Source of the DNA: JAHJSA01 sp038204345
GTDB lineage: Bacteria > Actinomycetota > Thermoleophilia > RBG-16-64-13
Direction of reading: 5' to 3'
DNA length: 13,251 nucleotides
NCBI GenBank assembly: GCA_038204345.1
Contig: JBBRDB010000058.1
Span: 1-13,251, forward strand
Notes under the pieces: generated by a model
What the model was told of the DNA's origin: nothing
Database searches by the model: none
What the model saw: the letters and a program-made list of their open reading frames with translations, nothing else
Made by a program: the position numbers and the translations under genes
Shown here: in pieces, positions 6,376 through 13,114 of the stretch
Layout of the letters: every line of letters starts with the position of its first letter
How positions within the stretch are numbered: the first letter of the stretch is position 1

Positions 6376-7560
6376 ATGGCGGACGAGCATGAGAAACGCA
6401 GAGTCGGCGGGGCGCGGGGCGGCGTGCCTCCACCTCCAGTCGTCTTCCTGACGCGGACCATACCTGAACCGGGTCCTACGCTGCTGCGCTCGCTGTTCCT
6501 TGTTCGGGGCGGCGCGGACGACCGTGACGTCAGCCGCGACGAGCTGATGTCTGGGGTCGCCGGAGCGGACGCCCTCCTTTGCACGTTGCGCGAACGGGTG
6601 GACGCCGGGGTCCTCGATGCGGCGGGCTCGTCCCTTCTCGTCGTGTCGAATATGGCCGTAGGCTACGACAACATCGACGTGGCTGCCGCGACGGAGCGGG
6701 GCGTCTTGGTCACGAACACCCCGGGGGTGCTCACCGAAGCTACCGCCGACCTCGCGTGGGCCCTTCTGCTCGCTGCGGCGCGAAGGGTGCCGGAGGGCGA
6801 CCGCCTCGTTCGCTCGGGTGCGTTCGGCGGATGGGCGCCGACGATGCTCCTCGGGCATGAGATGGCAGGCCGCACTCTCGGTATCGTGGGGATGGGACAG
6901 ATCGGCCGCGCGGTCGCGCGCCGCTCCCTCGGTTTCAACATGCGCGTGCTCTACACCCGCCGGTCGGGGCCGCTGGATCCCGAAGAGCTGCCGTCCGGAG
7001 TCGTGGGGACGGAGGCGGAGGCTCTCATCGCACGCCCGGCGGGGGCGCGGCACGCGGCGGCGCCCCCGCCCGCTGTCTGGGAATATCGTCTCCAGCTGGA
7101 TGATCTCCTGCGGGAGGCCGACATGGTGAGCGTCCACGTGCCTCTCTTGCCCGAGACGCGACACCTGTTGGGCCCCGAGAGGTTGGCGCTTCTCAAGCCG
7201 GGAGCGGTCCTGGTGAACACATCCCGCGGGCCGGTGATCGACGAGTCGGCGCTGGTCGAAGCACTCCGCTCCGGCGGGCTGGGAGCCGCGGGGCTTGACG
7301 TGTACGAAAACGAGCCGGCGGTGCATCCGGGTCTCCTCGCTCTTGAGAATACCGTCTTGCTTCCCCATCTCGGAAGCGCCACCGTGGAGACCCGGGGCCG
7401 CATGGCCGAACTTGCCGCCCTGAACGCGATCGCGGCCGTGAACGCGGATACCGTGCCGCACCTTGTGAACCCCGAGGCCCTCCGACGACGACGGAGAGCC
7501 GTTGGTCCGGAATGGGGGCCTCGGCTCGACGGTGGGGCGTCGCGCGACCAGGGCAGGTAG
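6376..7560 (+). CDS. D-2-hydroxyacid dehydrogenase, glyoxylate/hydroxypyruvate reductase type
   Basis: The 394-residue product is an NAD(P)-dependent oxidoreductase. SNMAVGYDNID (91-101) and TNTPGVLTEATAD (113-125) are typical of the N-terminal substrate domain. GMGQIG (172-177) is the GxGxxG dinucleotide loop. The catalytic triad is visible: R284 in NTSRGPV, a Glu in YENEP (310-314) and H331 in LPHLGSAT. The pattern fits glyoxylate reductase (GyaR-like) or hydroxypyruvate/glycerate dehydrogenase, interconverting 2-oxoacids and D-2-hydroxyacids in the cytoplasm. ATG 6376 follows GGGAGG by 6 bases. Two oddities stand out. Residues 1-20 form a charged and Gly/Pro-rich extension. Residues about 206-240, in the Rossmann domain between the VLYTRR strand and LDDLLREAD, are longer than usual and contain an Ala/Pro-rich piece encoded by an inverted repeat (7038-7070). 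The active site appears intact; exact substrate is unknown. Confidence 0.9.
   Translation: MADEHEKRRVGGARGGVPPPPVVFLTRTIPEPGPTLLRSLFLVRGGADDRDVSRDELMSGVAGADALLCTLRERVDAGVLDAAGSSLLVVSNMAVGYDNIDVAAATERGVLVTNTPGVLTEATADLAWALLLAAARRVPEGDRLVRSGAFGGWAPTMLLGHEMAGRTLGIVGMGQIGRAVARRSLGFNMRVLYTRRSGPLDPEELPSGVVGTEAEALIARPAGARHAAAPPPAVWEYRLQLDDLLREADMVSVHVPLLPETRHLLGPERLALLKPGAVLVNTSRGPVIDESALVEALRSGGLGAAGLDVYENEPAVHPGLLALENTVLLPHLGSATVETRGRMAELAALNAIAAVNADTVPHLVNPEALRRRRRAVGPEWGPRLDGGASRDQGR
7038..7070. repeat. 11-bp GC-rich inverted repeat within the dehydrogenase gene
   Basis: Arms GGCGGGGGCGC (7038-7048) and GCGCCCCCGCC (7060-7070) are perfect reverse complements around an 11-base spacer. The repeat encodes roughly residues 221-232, an Ala/Pro-rich stretch absent from typical family members as I know them. 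Confidence 0.7.
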
Positions 7561-7586
7561 GCGGCGTGGCCCCGTTGGGGTACCAT
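7558..7586 (+). promoter_or_regulatory. Weak candidate promoter for the two membrane-anchored proteins
   Basis: TAGGCG (7558-7563) and TACCAT (7581-7586) are 17 bases apart, giving a start near 7593 and a 40-base leader to ATG 7634. Matches are about 3 of 6 and 4 of 6. The surrounding GGGGTACCATGG resembles GGTAGCATGATGG upstream of the DUF2284 gene (13074-13086). Confidence 0.3.
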
Positions 7587-7633
7587 GGCCCGCGTGACCT
7601 CACCCCACCGCAGCGCCGAAGCGAGACCAGCCC

Positions 7634-8308
7634 ATGCCCGGACTGAAGAGATCGAAGCCCAACCTGCGCATGTTGCGCTTGGTGGTGCTCGTGGTCGTGT
7701 TGGTCGTGATCGCGCTGGGGGTTCGGCAACTCGCCTGCGCCGGCGATTCCGCCGGCGTCCAGGGGCCCGACAGCGGGTCGGTCAGCACCGTGAGCGAAGG
7801 GAGCGAGATCACCGTATCGGTGGGTGAGCCCATCTCCGCCGGAGGTCTGACTCTCGTGGTCACCAGCCTCACGGCCGTGGCGGTGCCGACGGGTCCCCGC
7901 TATCCGATGGCTGAGACGCAGACCAGAAGCCTCCGCGCCGGCGAAGCGTACTACCAGGCCTTTGCCCGCGCCGAGAACACAGGTACGGACGCCGCGCGCG
8001 TCGATCCCCAAGACTTCTCCCTGGACGCAGATGGGGTGCTCGTGGGGCCCGAGCCGTCACTGACCGGGCCCGGAGCGAGGAGTCTGCTTCAAGGTGCCAG
8101 CTTCGATTTCATCCTGACCTTCGTCGGCCCCGAAGGGCTCGACCCGCGACTCGTCTATCGGGCGAGGACCGGCGGCACGGTGATCATCGAAGGCGATGTG
8201 GCTCCCGACGCCTTCAAGCCGCAGGCCGCCGACGGCGTCTCCACGACTTCCCTGGCGTGGCCCCCGCAGATCCGCTTGGCGGCCTCGGGCACCTGGGCGT
8301 CGGCGTGA
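7634..8308 (+). CDS. Membrane-anchored protein with DUF4352-like extracytoplasmic domain
   Basis: The product has 224 residues. A short basic N-terminus (residues 1-15) is followed by a strongly hydrophobic segment at about 16-30, then a Gly/Ser-rich linker. The cysteine in QLAC (32-35) is not in a good lipobox, so a signal anchor is more likely than a lipoprotein. Residues about 58-188 look like a beta-sandwich: YYQAFARAENTGTD (106-119), DPQDFSLDADG (124-134), then a Gly-led strand pair ending in VIIEGDV (183-189). This order (N-T-G, then D-F-x-L-x-x-x-D-G) recalls DUF4352 domains in bacterial surface proteins, whose function is unknown. The start is the first in-frame ATG, with only a weak purine-rich site upstream. 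The stop overlaps the next start (GTGA). The DUF4352 link is by motif memory and not certain. Confidence 0.75.
   Translation: MPGLKRSKPNLRMLRLVVLVVVLVVIALGVRQLACAGDSAGVQGPDSGSVSTVSEGSEITVSVGEPISAGGLTLVVTSLTAVAVPTGPRYPMAETQTRSLRAGEAYYQAFARAENTGTDAARVDPQDFSLDADGVLVGPEPSLTGPGARSLLQGASFDFILTFVGPEGLDPRLVYRARTGGTVIIEGDVAPDAFKPQAADGVSTTSLAWPPQIRLAASGTWASA
7738..7757. repeat. CGCCGGCG-ATTC-CGCCGGCG inverted repeat
   Basis: Two copies of the self-complementary octamer CGCCGGCG (7738-7745 and 7750-7757) flank ATTC. It lies just after the membrane segment, coding for CAGDSAG, and is similar in design to 3849-3863. Confidence 0.5.
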
Positions 8309-8736
8309 TCCGGGGGCGCTCTCTCTGGATCGTCGTGGTCGCGGCGCTGGTGGCCGGCGTCCTCGCCTACTTCTTCTACTTCTGGTGGTCGTCGCCGCTG
8401 CTGGACGGGAGCCGCATCGACTCGTTCTCTTACGGCGCCCAGGGCGTCAACCTCCGCGAGCTCGATGTGCATACGCGCGCCGAAGACGGTGGCCGGCTTG
8501 ACGAAATCGTACGCCTGGTGAACGAAGCCCGCCTGTCTTCTTCCAAGGTGGAACGCAGGGACGGATACCCGATGGTTGTCCTCTTCCGCCGTGACGGCCT
8601 GCAGTTCTATCTGACGGCGGGCGACGATGATCATGTGGGCATCTCGGAAGGTGACGCAAGCTACCTGGGGTCACTCGAGTCGGCCGACTTGGCTGGATTC
8701 ATCGCAGGCCTCACGGCCGGATCGGGCGGCTCGTGA
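8305..8736 (+). CDS. Small membrane-anchored protein of unknown function
   Basis: I do not recognise this 143-residue protein. Residues 7-28 are a hydrophobic membrane segment ending in an aromatic cluster (FFYFWW), preceded by two arginines, so the remaining ~115 residues probably face outward. The soluble part alternates predicted strands and helices: RIDSFSYGAQG (37-47), RLDEIVRLVNEARL (64-77), PMVVLFRRDGLQFYLT (89-104), and a Gly/Ser-rich end. GTG 8305 is chosen because it overlaps the preceding stop (GTGA) and places the membrane segment at the N-terminus; GTG 8257 would add 16 residues inside the upstream gene. The tight overlap with the DUF4352-like membrane protein suggests the two act together at the cell surface. 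A promoter for the next operon starts 3 bases after the stop codon. Confidence 0.72.
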   Translation: MIRGRSLWIVVVAALVAGVLAYFFYFWWSSPLLDGSRIDSFSYGAQGVNLRELDVHTRAEDGGRLDEIVRLVNEARLSSSKVERRDGYPMVVLFRRDGLQFYLTAGDDDHVGISEGDASYLGSLESADLAGFIAGLTAGSGGS

Positions 8737-8739
8737 GGG

Positions 8740-8768
8740 TTGGCGGGGGAGCAACCACCGTCTATGAT
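8740..8768 (+). promoter_or_regulatory. Promoter for the methylmalonyl-CoA / succinyl-CoA operon
   Basis: TTGGCG (8740-8745) and TATGAT (8763-8768, 5 of 6) are separated by 17 bases. Transcription would begin near 8775, leaving about 37 bases before ATG 8812. The well-formed ribosome site AAAGGAG (8795-8801) lies in this leader. This is the best promoter candidate in the window. Confidence 0.65.
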
Positions 8769-8811
8769 AAGTTCCCCGGCGGGCCGGTCGCGGGAAAGGA
8801 GCGTACCGAAT

Positions 8812-9213
8812 ATGTTCAGTAGAATCGATCATCTGGGCGTGGCTGTAGCCGACCTCGACGTCGCGCTCGCCCTTTACGAAAGCAGCTTCGGTCTACAGGT
8901 GCACCATCGAGAAGTGATCGAGGATCAGGGCGTCGAAGCTGTGGCTCTTCAGATCGGAGAGACCAGCATCGAACTTCTCCGCCCCACCAGGGACGACTCA
9001 CCGATCGCCCGTTTCCTGGCCGAGAAGGGGCCCGGCATCCATCACATCGCGTACTCCGTCGACGACATCGAAAGTACACTCGCCCGCCTGAAGGATCAGG
9101 GAGTCCGATTGGTCGACGAAACCCCGCGCGTCGGCTTGGGCGGTTCGAAGATCGCCTTCGTGCACCCGAAGAGTACGTTCGGAGTGCTGTCGGAAATCGT
9201 GCAGCGGAGCTGA
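8812..9213 (+). CDS. mce: Methylmalonyl-CoA epimerase
   Basis: This 133-residue vicinal-oxygen-chelate protein interconverts (S)- and (R)-methylmalonyl-CoA. The metal ligands expected of the family are in place: H7 in IDHLGVAV, Q47 in ALQIGE, a His of GIHHIAY (75-81) and E128 in LSEIV. SIELLRP (52-58) is also typical. The length is normal for the bacterial enzyme. ATG 8812 is chosen because AAAGGAG precedes it by 10 bases and the fold begins immediately after; an upstream in-frame reading from 8740 would cover the promoter. It is the first gene of the operon and feeds the mutase 38 bp downstream. Confidence 0.94.
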   Translation: MFSRIDHLGVAVADLDVALALYESSFGLQVHHREVIEDQGVEAVALQIGETSIELLRPTRDDSPIARFLAEKGPGIHHIAYSVDDIESTLARLKDQGVRLVDETPRVGLGGSKIAFVHPKSTFGVLSEIVQRS

Positions 9214-9251
9214 ATAAGTAGCTGACGAACCGCGGGACGGGAGGTGTCGAA

Positions 9252-10871
9252 GTGGCTGAGAAGGAGTCTGGTGAGGCGGGCCCCGATATCCGTATGACCG
9301 ACTCGGGTGTGGAACTGCGGCCCGGGTATTCGTGGCACGACACTGCCGAGAAAGACTGGGAGGGCGACCTGGGGCCGACGGGGAGCTTTCCCTTTACCCG
9401 CGGCGTCTACCCCAGCATGTACCGGGGGCGACTCTGGACCATGCGTCAGTACGCCGGCTTCGCCTCGGCGGAGGCATCTAACCGGCGCTACCAGTACCTT
9501 CTGGAGCGGGGCCAGACGGGCCTCTCGGTCGCTTTTGACCTGCCCACGCAGATGGGCTACGACTCCGACCACCCGCTGTCCGAGGGTGAGGTAGGCAAGG
9601 TCGGTGTGGCCATCGACTCGCTGCGCGACATGGAGGCTCTGTTCGAGGGTATCCCCTTGGACAAGGTCTCCACCTCGATGACCATAAACTCCCCGGCCGC
9701 CATCCTGCTCCTGATGTACGAGCTGGTGGCCGAGAAACAGGGCGCCGACACGAAGCAGCTGCGGGGCACCATCCAGAACGACGTGCTCAAGGAGTACGTG
9801 GCCCGCGGCACCTACATCTTTCCGCCGGCGCCCTCGATGCGCATCATCACCGACATCTTCGCCTACTGCCAAGAGAACCTGCCCAGATGGAACACCATCT
9901 CCATCTCCGGCTACCACATCAGGGAAGCCGGCTCGTCGGCGGCGGAAGAATTGGCTTTCACCCTCTCCAACGGCATCGCTTACGTGCAGGCGGCTATCGA
10001 CGCCGGCTTGGAAGTCGACACCTTCGCGGGGCAACTCTCCTTTTTCTTCAACGCACACAACAACCTGCTGGAAGAGGTCGCCAAGTACCGCGCCGCCCGC
10101 CGCATGTGGGCGCGCATCATGAGTGACCGCTTCGGAGCTGTGGACCCGAAGAGCCAGATGCTGCGCTTTCACACGCAGACAGCGGGTTCTACGCTTACCG
10201 CCCAGCAGCCGCACAACAACATAGTGCGGGTGGCCTTGCAGGCGCTTGCGGCAGTACTCGGCGGGACCCAGTCCCTGCATACGAATTCGTTCGACGAGGC
10301 GCTCGCGCTGCCGTCGGACGAGTCAGTGGCTATCGCTCTCCGCACGCAGCAGATCATCGGCTACGAATCGGGATTGGCCGACATACCGGATCCATTGGCC
10401 GGCTCCTTCGCCGTGGAGACCCTCACCGACGACCTCGAGGCCAAGGCCCGGGAGCTGATGGACGAAGTGGACCGCCTGGGCGGCTCGGTCAAAGCCATCG
10501 AGCAGGGCTTCATGCAGAGGGCGATCGAGGATTCGGCGTACGAGTACCAGAAGGCGATCGAACGCGGAGACCGTGTCGTTGTGGGCCTCAACAAGTTCTC
10601 GACCGGTGAGAAGCCGCGTTTCAACCTTCACCGAGTGGATCCCACCGTGCAGCAGCAGCAAGAGGAGCGTCTGACCCAGCTGCGTGCCGAGCGTGACGAG
10701 GCGGGCGTGAGCGAAGCGCTCGAGGCTGTGCGCCGCGCCGCGCGCTCGTCGGACAACCTGCTCTACTCGATGAAGGAAGCCCTACGACTCTACGCGACCC
10801 TGGGGGAGATCACCGGGGTGCTGCGGCGGGAGTTCGGCGAGTTCAAGGGCACGGGAGCATTGCACCTGTAA
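9252..10871 (+). CDS. Methylmalonyl-CoA mutase, catalytic (N-terminal/large) subunit without the B12-binding domain
   Basis: The 539-residue protein is the TIM-barrel catalytic part of an adenosylcobalamin mutase converting (R)-methylmalonyl-CoA to succinyl-CoA. Motifs in order are RQYAGFASAEASNRR (65-79), VAFDLPTQMGYDSDHP (93-108), STSMTINSPA (140-149), GTIQNDVLKEY (172-182), YIFPPAPSMR (188-197) and SISGYHIREAG (217-227). By spacing, Y67, R185 and H222 correspond to Y89, R207 and H244 of the Propionibacterium enzyme. Tyr and Arg at the first two argue for methylmalonyl-CoA and against isobutyryl-CoA mutase. The protein stops after the linker; the DxHxxG cobalamin motif is absent, so a separate small subunit is needed and is not in this window. 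GTG 9252 has GGGAGG 7 bases upstream. It lies between the epimerase and sucC. Confidence 0.94.
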   Translation: MAEKESGEAGPDIRMTDSGVELRPGYSWHDTAEKDWEGDLGPTGSFPFTRGVYPSMYRGRLWTMRQYAGFASAEASNRRYQYLLERGQTGLSVAFDLPTQMGYDSDHPLSEGEVGKVGVAIDSLRDMEALFEGIPLDKVSTSMTINSPAAILLLMYELVAEKQGADTKQLRGTIQNDVLKEYVARGTYIFPPAPSMRIITDIFAYCQENLPRWNTISISGYHIREAGSSAAEELAFTLSNGIAYVQAAIDAGLEVDTFAGQLSFFFNAHNNLLEEVAKYRAARRMWARIMSDRFGAVDPKSQMLRFHTQTAGSTLTAQQPHNNIVRVALQALAAVLGGTQSLHTNSFDEALALPSDESVAIALRTQQIIGYESGLADIPDPLAGSFAVETLTDDLEAKARELMDEVDRLGGSVKAIEQGFMQRAIEDSAYEYQKAIERGDRVVVGLNKFSTGEKPRFNLHRVDPTVQQQQEERLTQLRAERDEAGVSEALEAVRRAARSSDNLLYSMKEALRLYATLGEITGVLRREFGEFKGTGALHL

Positions 10872-10898
10872 GGCGGCGACGGAAACGGGGCATCTCGC

Positions 10899-12050
10899 AT
10901 GGATCTGCATGAGTATCAGGGCAAGGAACTGTTCGCCTCGGTGGGATTGACGGTCCCGCGGGGGGCGGTGGCCGGCACGCCCGTGGACGCCGAGAAAGTG
11001 GCCGCGGAGCTGGGTGGGCGGGTCGTGGTCAAGGCTCAGGTGCACGTAGGCGGCCGCGGCAAGGCCGGCGGTGTCAAGTTGGCCGACACCCCGGCGCAGG
11101 CCAGGCAGGTGGCCGAGGAGATCATCGGCATGGACATCCGCGGGCACCACGTCCATCGGGTCCTTGTCGAGGAGGCTTCGGAGATCGCCCGGGAACTCTA
11201 CGCCGCACTCGTACTCGACCGCGGCGCGAAACAGGTGCTGGGCATGCTCTCGGGCATCGGCGGCATGGACATCGAGTTGGTCGCCCGCGACCACCCCGAA
11301 GCCTTGGCTCGAGTATGGGTGGATCCGCTCGCAGGGTGGAGCGACTATCACGGCCGGCGCCTCTGCTTTGGGGCCGGGCTGGGCGCGGACATGGTGCGCC
11401 CCGTCGGCGACGTCTTCGCCCGCCTCTGGGACGCTTTCGTCCGCTACGAGGCCACCCTGGTGGAGGTCAACCCTTTGATCCTGACGGCCGACGGGCGGCT
11501 GGTGGCTCTGGACTCCAAGTTCTCGGTAGACAACAACAGTCTCTATCGTCACCCGGACGTTGCTGCCATGCGCGACATCGAGGCCGCCGACCCGCAGGAG
11601 CAGATGGCGGCCGAACGAGGCGTGACGTACGTCAAGCTCGACGGTGACATCGGTGTGCTCGGCAACGGGGCCGGGCTGGTCATGAGCACGCTGGACGTGG
11701 TGGCCGACGCCGGGGGCTCACCAGCGAATTTCCTTGACGTGGGAGGGGGCGCCAAGGCCGGAGAGATCGTGACCGCGCTCGAGGTGATCACCTCCGACCC
11801 CAAGGTGAAGGTCATCCTCTTTAACATCTTCGGCGGGATCACACGCTGCGATGAAGTGGCTCGGGGCGTGCTCGTAGCCATGGAGAGTATGGGCATCGAG
11901 ATGCCCATCGTCGTGCGCCTCGACGGCACCAACGACGTCGAGGGGCGGCGGATCATCGACAGCGCCGGAGTGCCCACGCTGCACGTCGAGGCCACGATGC
12001 TCGAGGCGGCTCGGCGGGCGGTCGCTCTGGCTGCCGGAGAGGAGCGCTGA
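10899..12050 (+). CDS. sucC: Succinyl-CoA synthetase (ADP/GDP-forming) subunit beta
   Basis: The 383-residue ATP-grasp protein binds nucleotide and pairs with SucD to interconvert succinyl-CoA and succinate with substrate-level phosphorylation. It starts with the family signature MDLHEYQGKELF. VVKAQVHVGGRGKAGGVKL (43-61) is the nucleotide loop, VEVNPL supplies Mg ligands, and the C-terminal domain shows GNGAGLVMSTLD, DVGGGA and FNIFGGITRCDEVA. The length equals the normal bacterial subunit. It begins 27 bp after the mutase stop with GGGG about 8 bases before the ATG, and sucD follows after one base. The position behind the mutase suggests it uses succinyl-CoA from methylmalonyl-CoA, or runs the reverse way. 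ATP or GTP preference cannot be told from the sequence. Confidence 0.96.
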   Translation: MDLHEYQGKELFASVGLTVPRGAVAGTPVDAEKVAAELGGRVVVKAQVHVGGRGKAGGVKLADTPAQARQVAEEIIGMDIRGHHVHRVLVEEASEIARELYAALVLDRGAKQVLGMLSGIGGMDIELVARDHPEALARVWVDPLAGWSDYHGRRLCFGAGLGADMVRPVGDVFARLWDAFVRYEATLVEVNPLILTADGRLVALDSKFSVDNNSLYRHPDVAAMRDIEAADPQEQMAAERGVTYVKLDGDIGVLGNGAGLVMSTLDVVADAGGSPANFLDVGGGAKAGEIVTALEVITSDPKVKVILFNIFGGITRCDEVARGVLVAMESMGIEMPIVVRLDGTNDVEGRRIIDSAGVPTLHVEATMLEAARRAVALAAGEER

Positions 12051-12051
12051 T

Positions 12052-12924
12052 ATGGCCATCCTGATCGATCGGAACAGCAAGATCGTCGTGCAAGGTTTGA
12101 CGGGTCGCGAGGGGTCGTTCCACGCCCTGCGCAACCTCAAGTACGGGACCCAGGTCGTTGCGGGTGTCACTCCCGGAAAGGGGAGTCAGGACGTCGAAGG
12201 CATCCCCGTATTCGACACAGTGCGGGACGCCGTGGTCGATACCGGCGCCGACGTCTCTCTCATATTCGTTCCGCCGCGTTTCGCGGCCGACGCCATGTAT
12301 GAGGCCATCGACTCGGGTGTGGGACTCATAGTGACGATCACCGAGGGCATACCTGTTCACGAGATGCTCAAGGTGTACAACTACCTCCGTGCGAAGGGTG
12401 TCTCCATGATCGGGCCGAACTGCCCAGGCGTCATCTCGCCGGGCAAGGCCAACGTGGGCATCATGCCCCCGCAGATCTTCTCCGAGGGCGGAGTCGGCCT
12501 GGTGAGTCGCTCCGGCACGCTCACCTACCAGATCGCCAATGAACTCACGCAGAAGGGGCTTGGTCAGTCGACGGCCGTGGGCATCGGCGGGGACCCTATT
12601 GTGGGCTCCAACTTCATCGACATCCTCGCCCGGTTCGAAGCCGATCCTCAGACCAAGATCATCGCGCTGGTGGGCGAGATCGGCGGTAACGAGGAGGAGT
12701 CGGCGGCCGAGTTCATCACCCAGAACGTGACCAAGCCGGTCGTCGCCTACATCGCCGGTTTCACCGCTCCGCCCGGTAAGCAGATGGGGCATGCGGGAGC
12801 CATCATCTCCGGATCAGCGGGCACCGCGCGCGCCAAGAAGGAGGCCCTCGAGGCCGTGGGCATCAGGGTGGGGGTGAACCCCACCGAGGTGGCGTCGCTC
12901 GTTGCGGAGGTGGCGGCTACCTGA
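12052..12924 (+). CDS. sucD: Succinyl-CoA synthetase (ADP/GDP-forming) subunit alpha
   Basis: The 290-residue subunit binds CoA and carries the transient phosphohistidine. GLTGREGSFH (15-24) is the CoA-binding start of the Rossmann domain. GPNCPGVISPG (121-131), GGDPIVG (179-185) and GEIGGNEE (208-215) are standard. The active-site histidine is H247 in PPGKQMGHAGA (240-250), with the conserved SGSAGTA following. The ATG lies one base after the sucC stop, with GGAGAGGAG about 6-14 bases upstream, so the two subunits are translated together. The length and all key residues are normal. It ends the methylmalonyl/succinyl operon; an imperfect hairpin follows. Confidence 0.97.
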   Translation: MAILIDRNSKIVVQGLTGREGSFHALRNLKYGTQVVAGVTPGKGSQDVEGIPVFDTVRDAVVDTGADVSLIFVPPRFAADAMYEAIDSGVGLIVTITEGIPVHEMLKVYNYLRAKGVSMIGPNCPGVISPGKANVGIMPPQIFSEGGVGLVSRSGTLTYQIANELTQKGLGQSTAVGIGGDPIVGSNFIDILARFEADPQTKIIALVGEIGGNEEESAAEFITQNVTKPVVAYIAGFTAPPGKQMGHAGAIISGSAGTARAKKEALEAVGIRVGVNPTEVASLVAEVAAT

Positions 12925-12932
12925 GTGGGCGA

Positions 12933-12961
12933 GGGACGGGAGTTCAGTTCCCCTGTCCTTT
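12933..12961 (+). terminator. Possible terminator after sucD
   Basis: GGACGGGA can pair with TCCC-CT-GTCC around a 7-base loop, giving an 8-bp stem with a two-base bulge, followed by TTT. It begins 9 bases after the sucD stop. The short T-run and the bulge make this only a moderate candidate. It overlaps the end of the cyclase-like remnant. Confidence 0.35.
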
Positions 12962-13081
12962 CCAGGCCACCGCCCGCACCGGCGACCCGTCGGCGCCTTC
13001 CAGGCGCAGAGGGAGAAACGCGAATCGCGCTCGACCCGCTCCCAGGGAGTCCAGCGTACGCAGCATAGCGTCTGGTAGCAT
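12944..13081 (-). pseudogene. Remnant of a cyclase / arylformamidase-family protein (C-terminus only)
   Basis: On the minus strand an ATG at 13081 opens a 45-codon frame ending in TGA at 12944. Its core reads AGRARFAFLPLRLEGADG then SPVRAV (residues 15-38), which closely resembles the last strands of the cyclase family (PF04199, metal-dependent arylformamidase/KynB-like): basic-F-x-F-x-x-LPL-x-x-x-G-x-DGSPVRA. The catalytic His/Asp metal-site region, which should lie N-terminal, is missing; reading further upstream in this frame gives no family-like sequence and runs antisense to the DUF2284 gene. I see no clear ribosome site. The simplest reading is a decayed 3' end of a lost gene, cut by the rearrangement that placed the DUF2284 gene here. 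A small expressed protein cannot be excluded. The family match is from motif memory. Confidence 0.55.
13076..13081 (+). promoter_or_regulatory. Weak extended -10 candidate before the DUF2284 gene
   Basis: TGG-TAGCAT has the TGn extension and 4 of 6 matches to TATAAT. It would start transcription near 13088, about 27 bases before ATG 13115. No convincing -35 box is seen. Confidence 0.25.
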
Positions 13082-13114
13082 GATGGGCATCAGGGACGGG
13101 GTCGGAGGAGATCG

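Noticed and set aside
6049..7461. A 470-codon minus-strand frame spanning the MFS start and the dehydrogenase
   Set aside because: It crosses two real genes and a divergent promoter region, and its composition is Arg/His/Pro-rich shadow sequence.
7721..7742. A lipoprotein signal (lipobox) in the DUF4352-like protein
   Set aside because: The cysteine is preceded by Q-L-A with Gln at -3, which does not fit the usual Leu/Val/Ile, so a plain membrane anchor is preferred.
7585..7827. A short frame from ATG 7585 in the gap before the DUF4352-like gene
   Set aside because: The ATG overlaps a possible -10 box, the frame runs into the real gene in another phase, and the product is Arg/Ala/Gly-rich with no motif.
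9096..10280. A 394-codon minus-strand frame opposite the mutase gene
   Set aside because: It is antisense to a clearly conserved mutase, has no family motif and no ribosome site that I can see.
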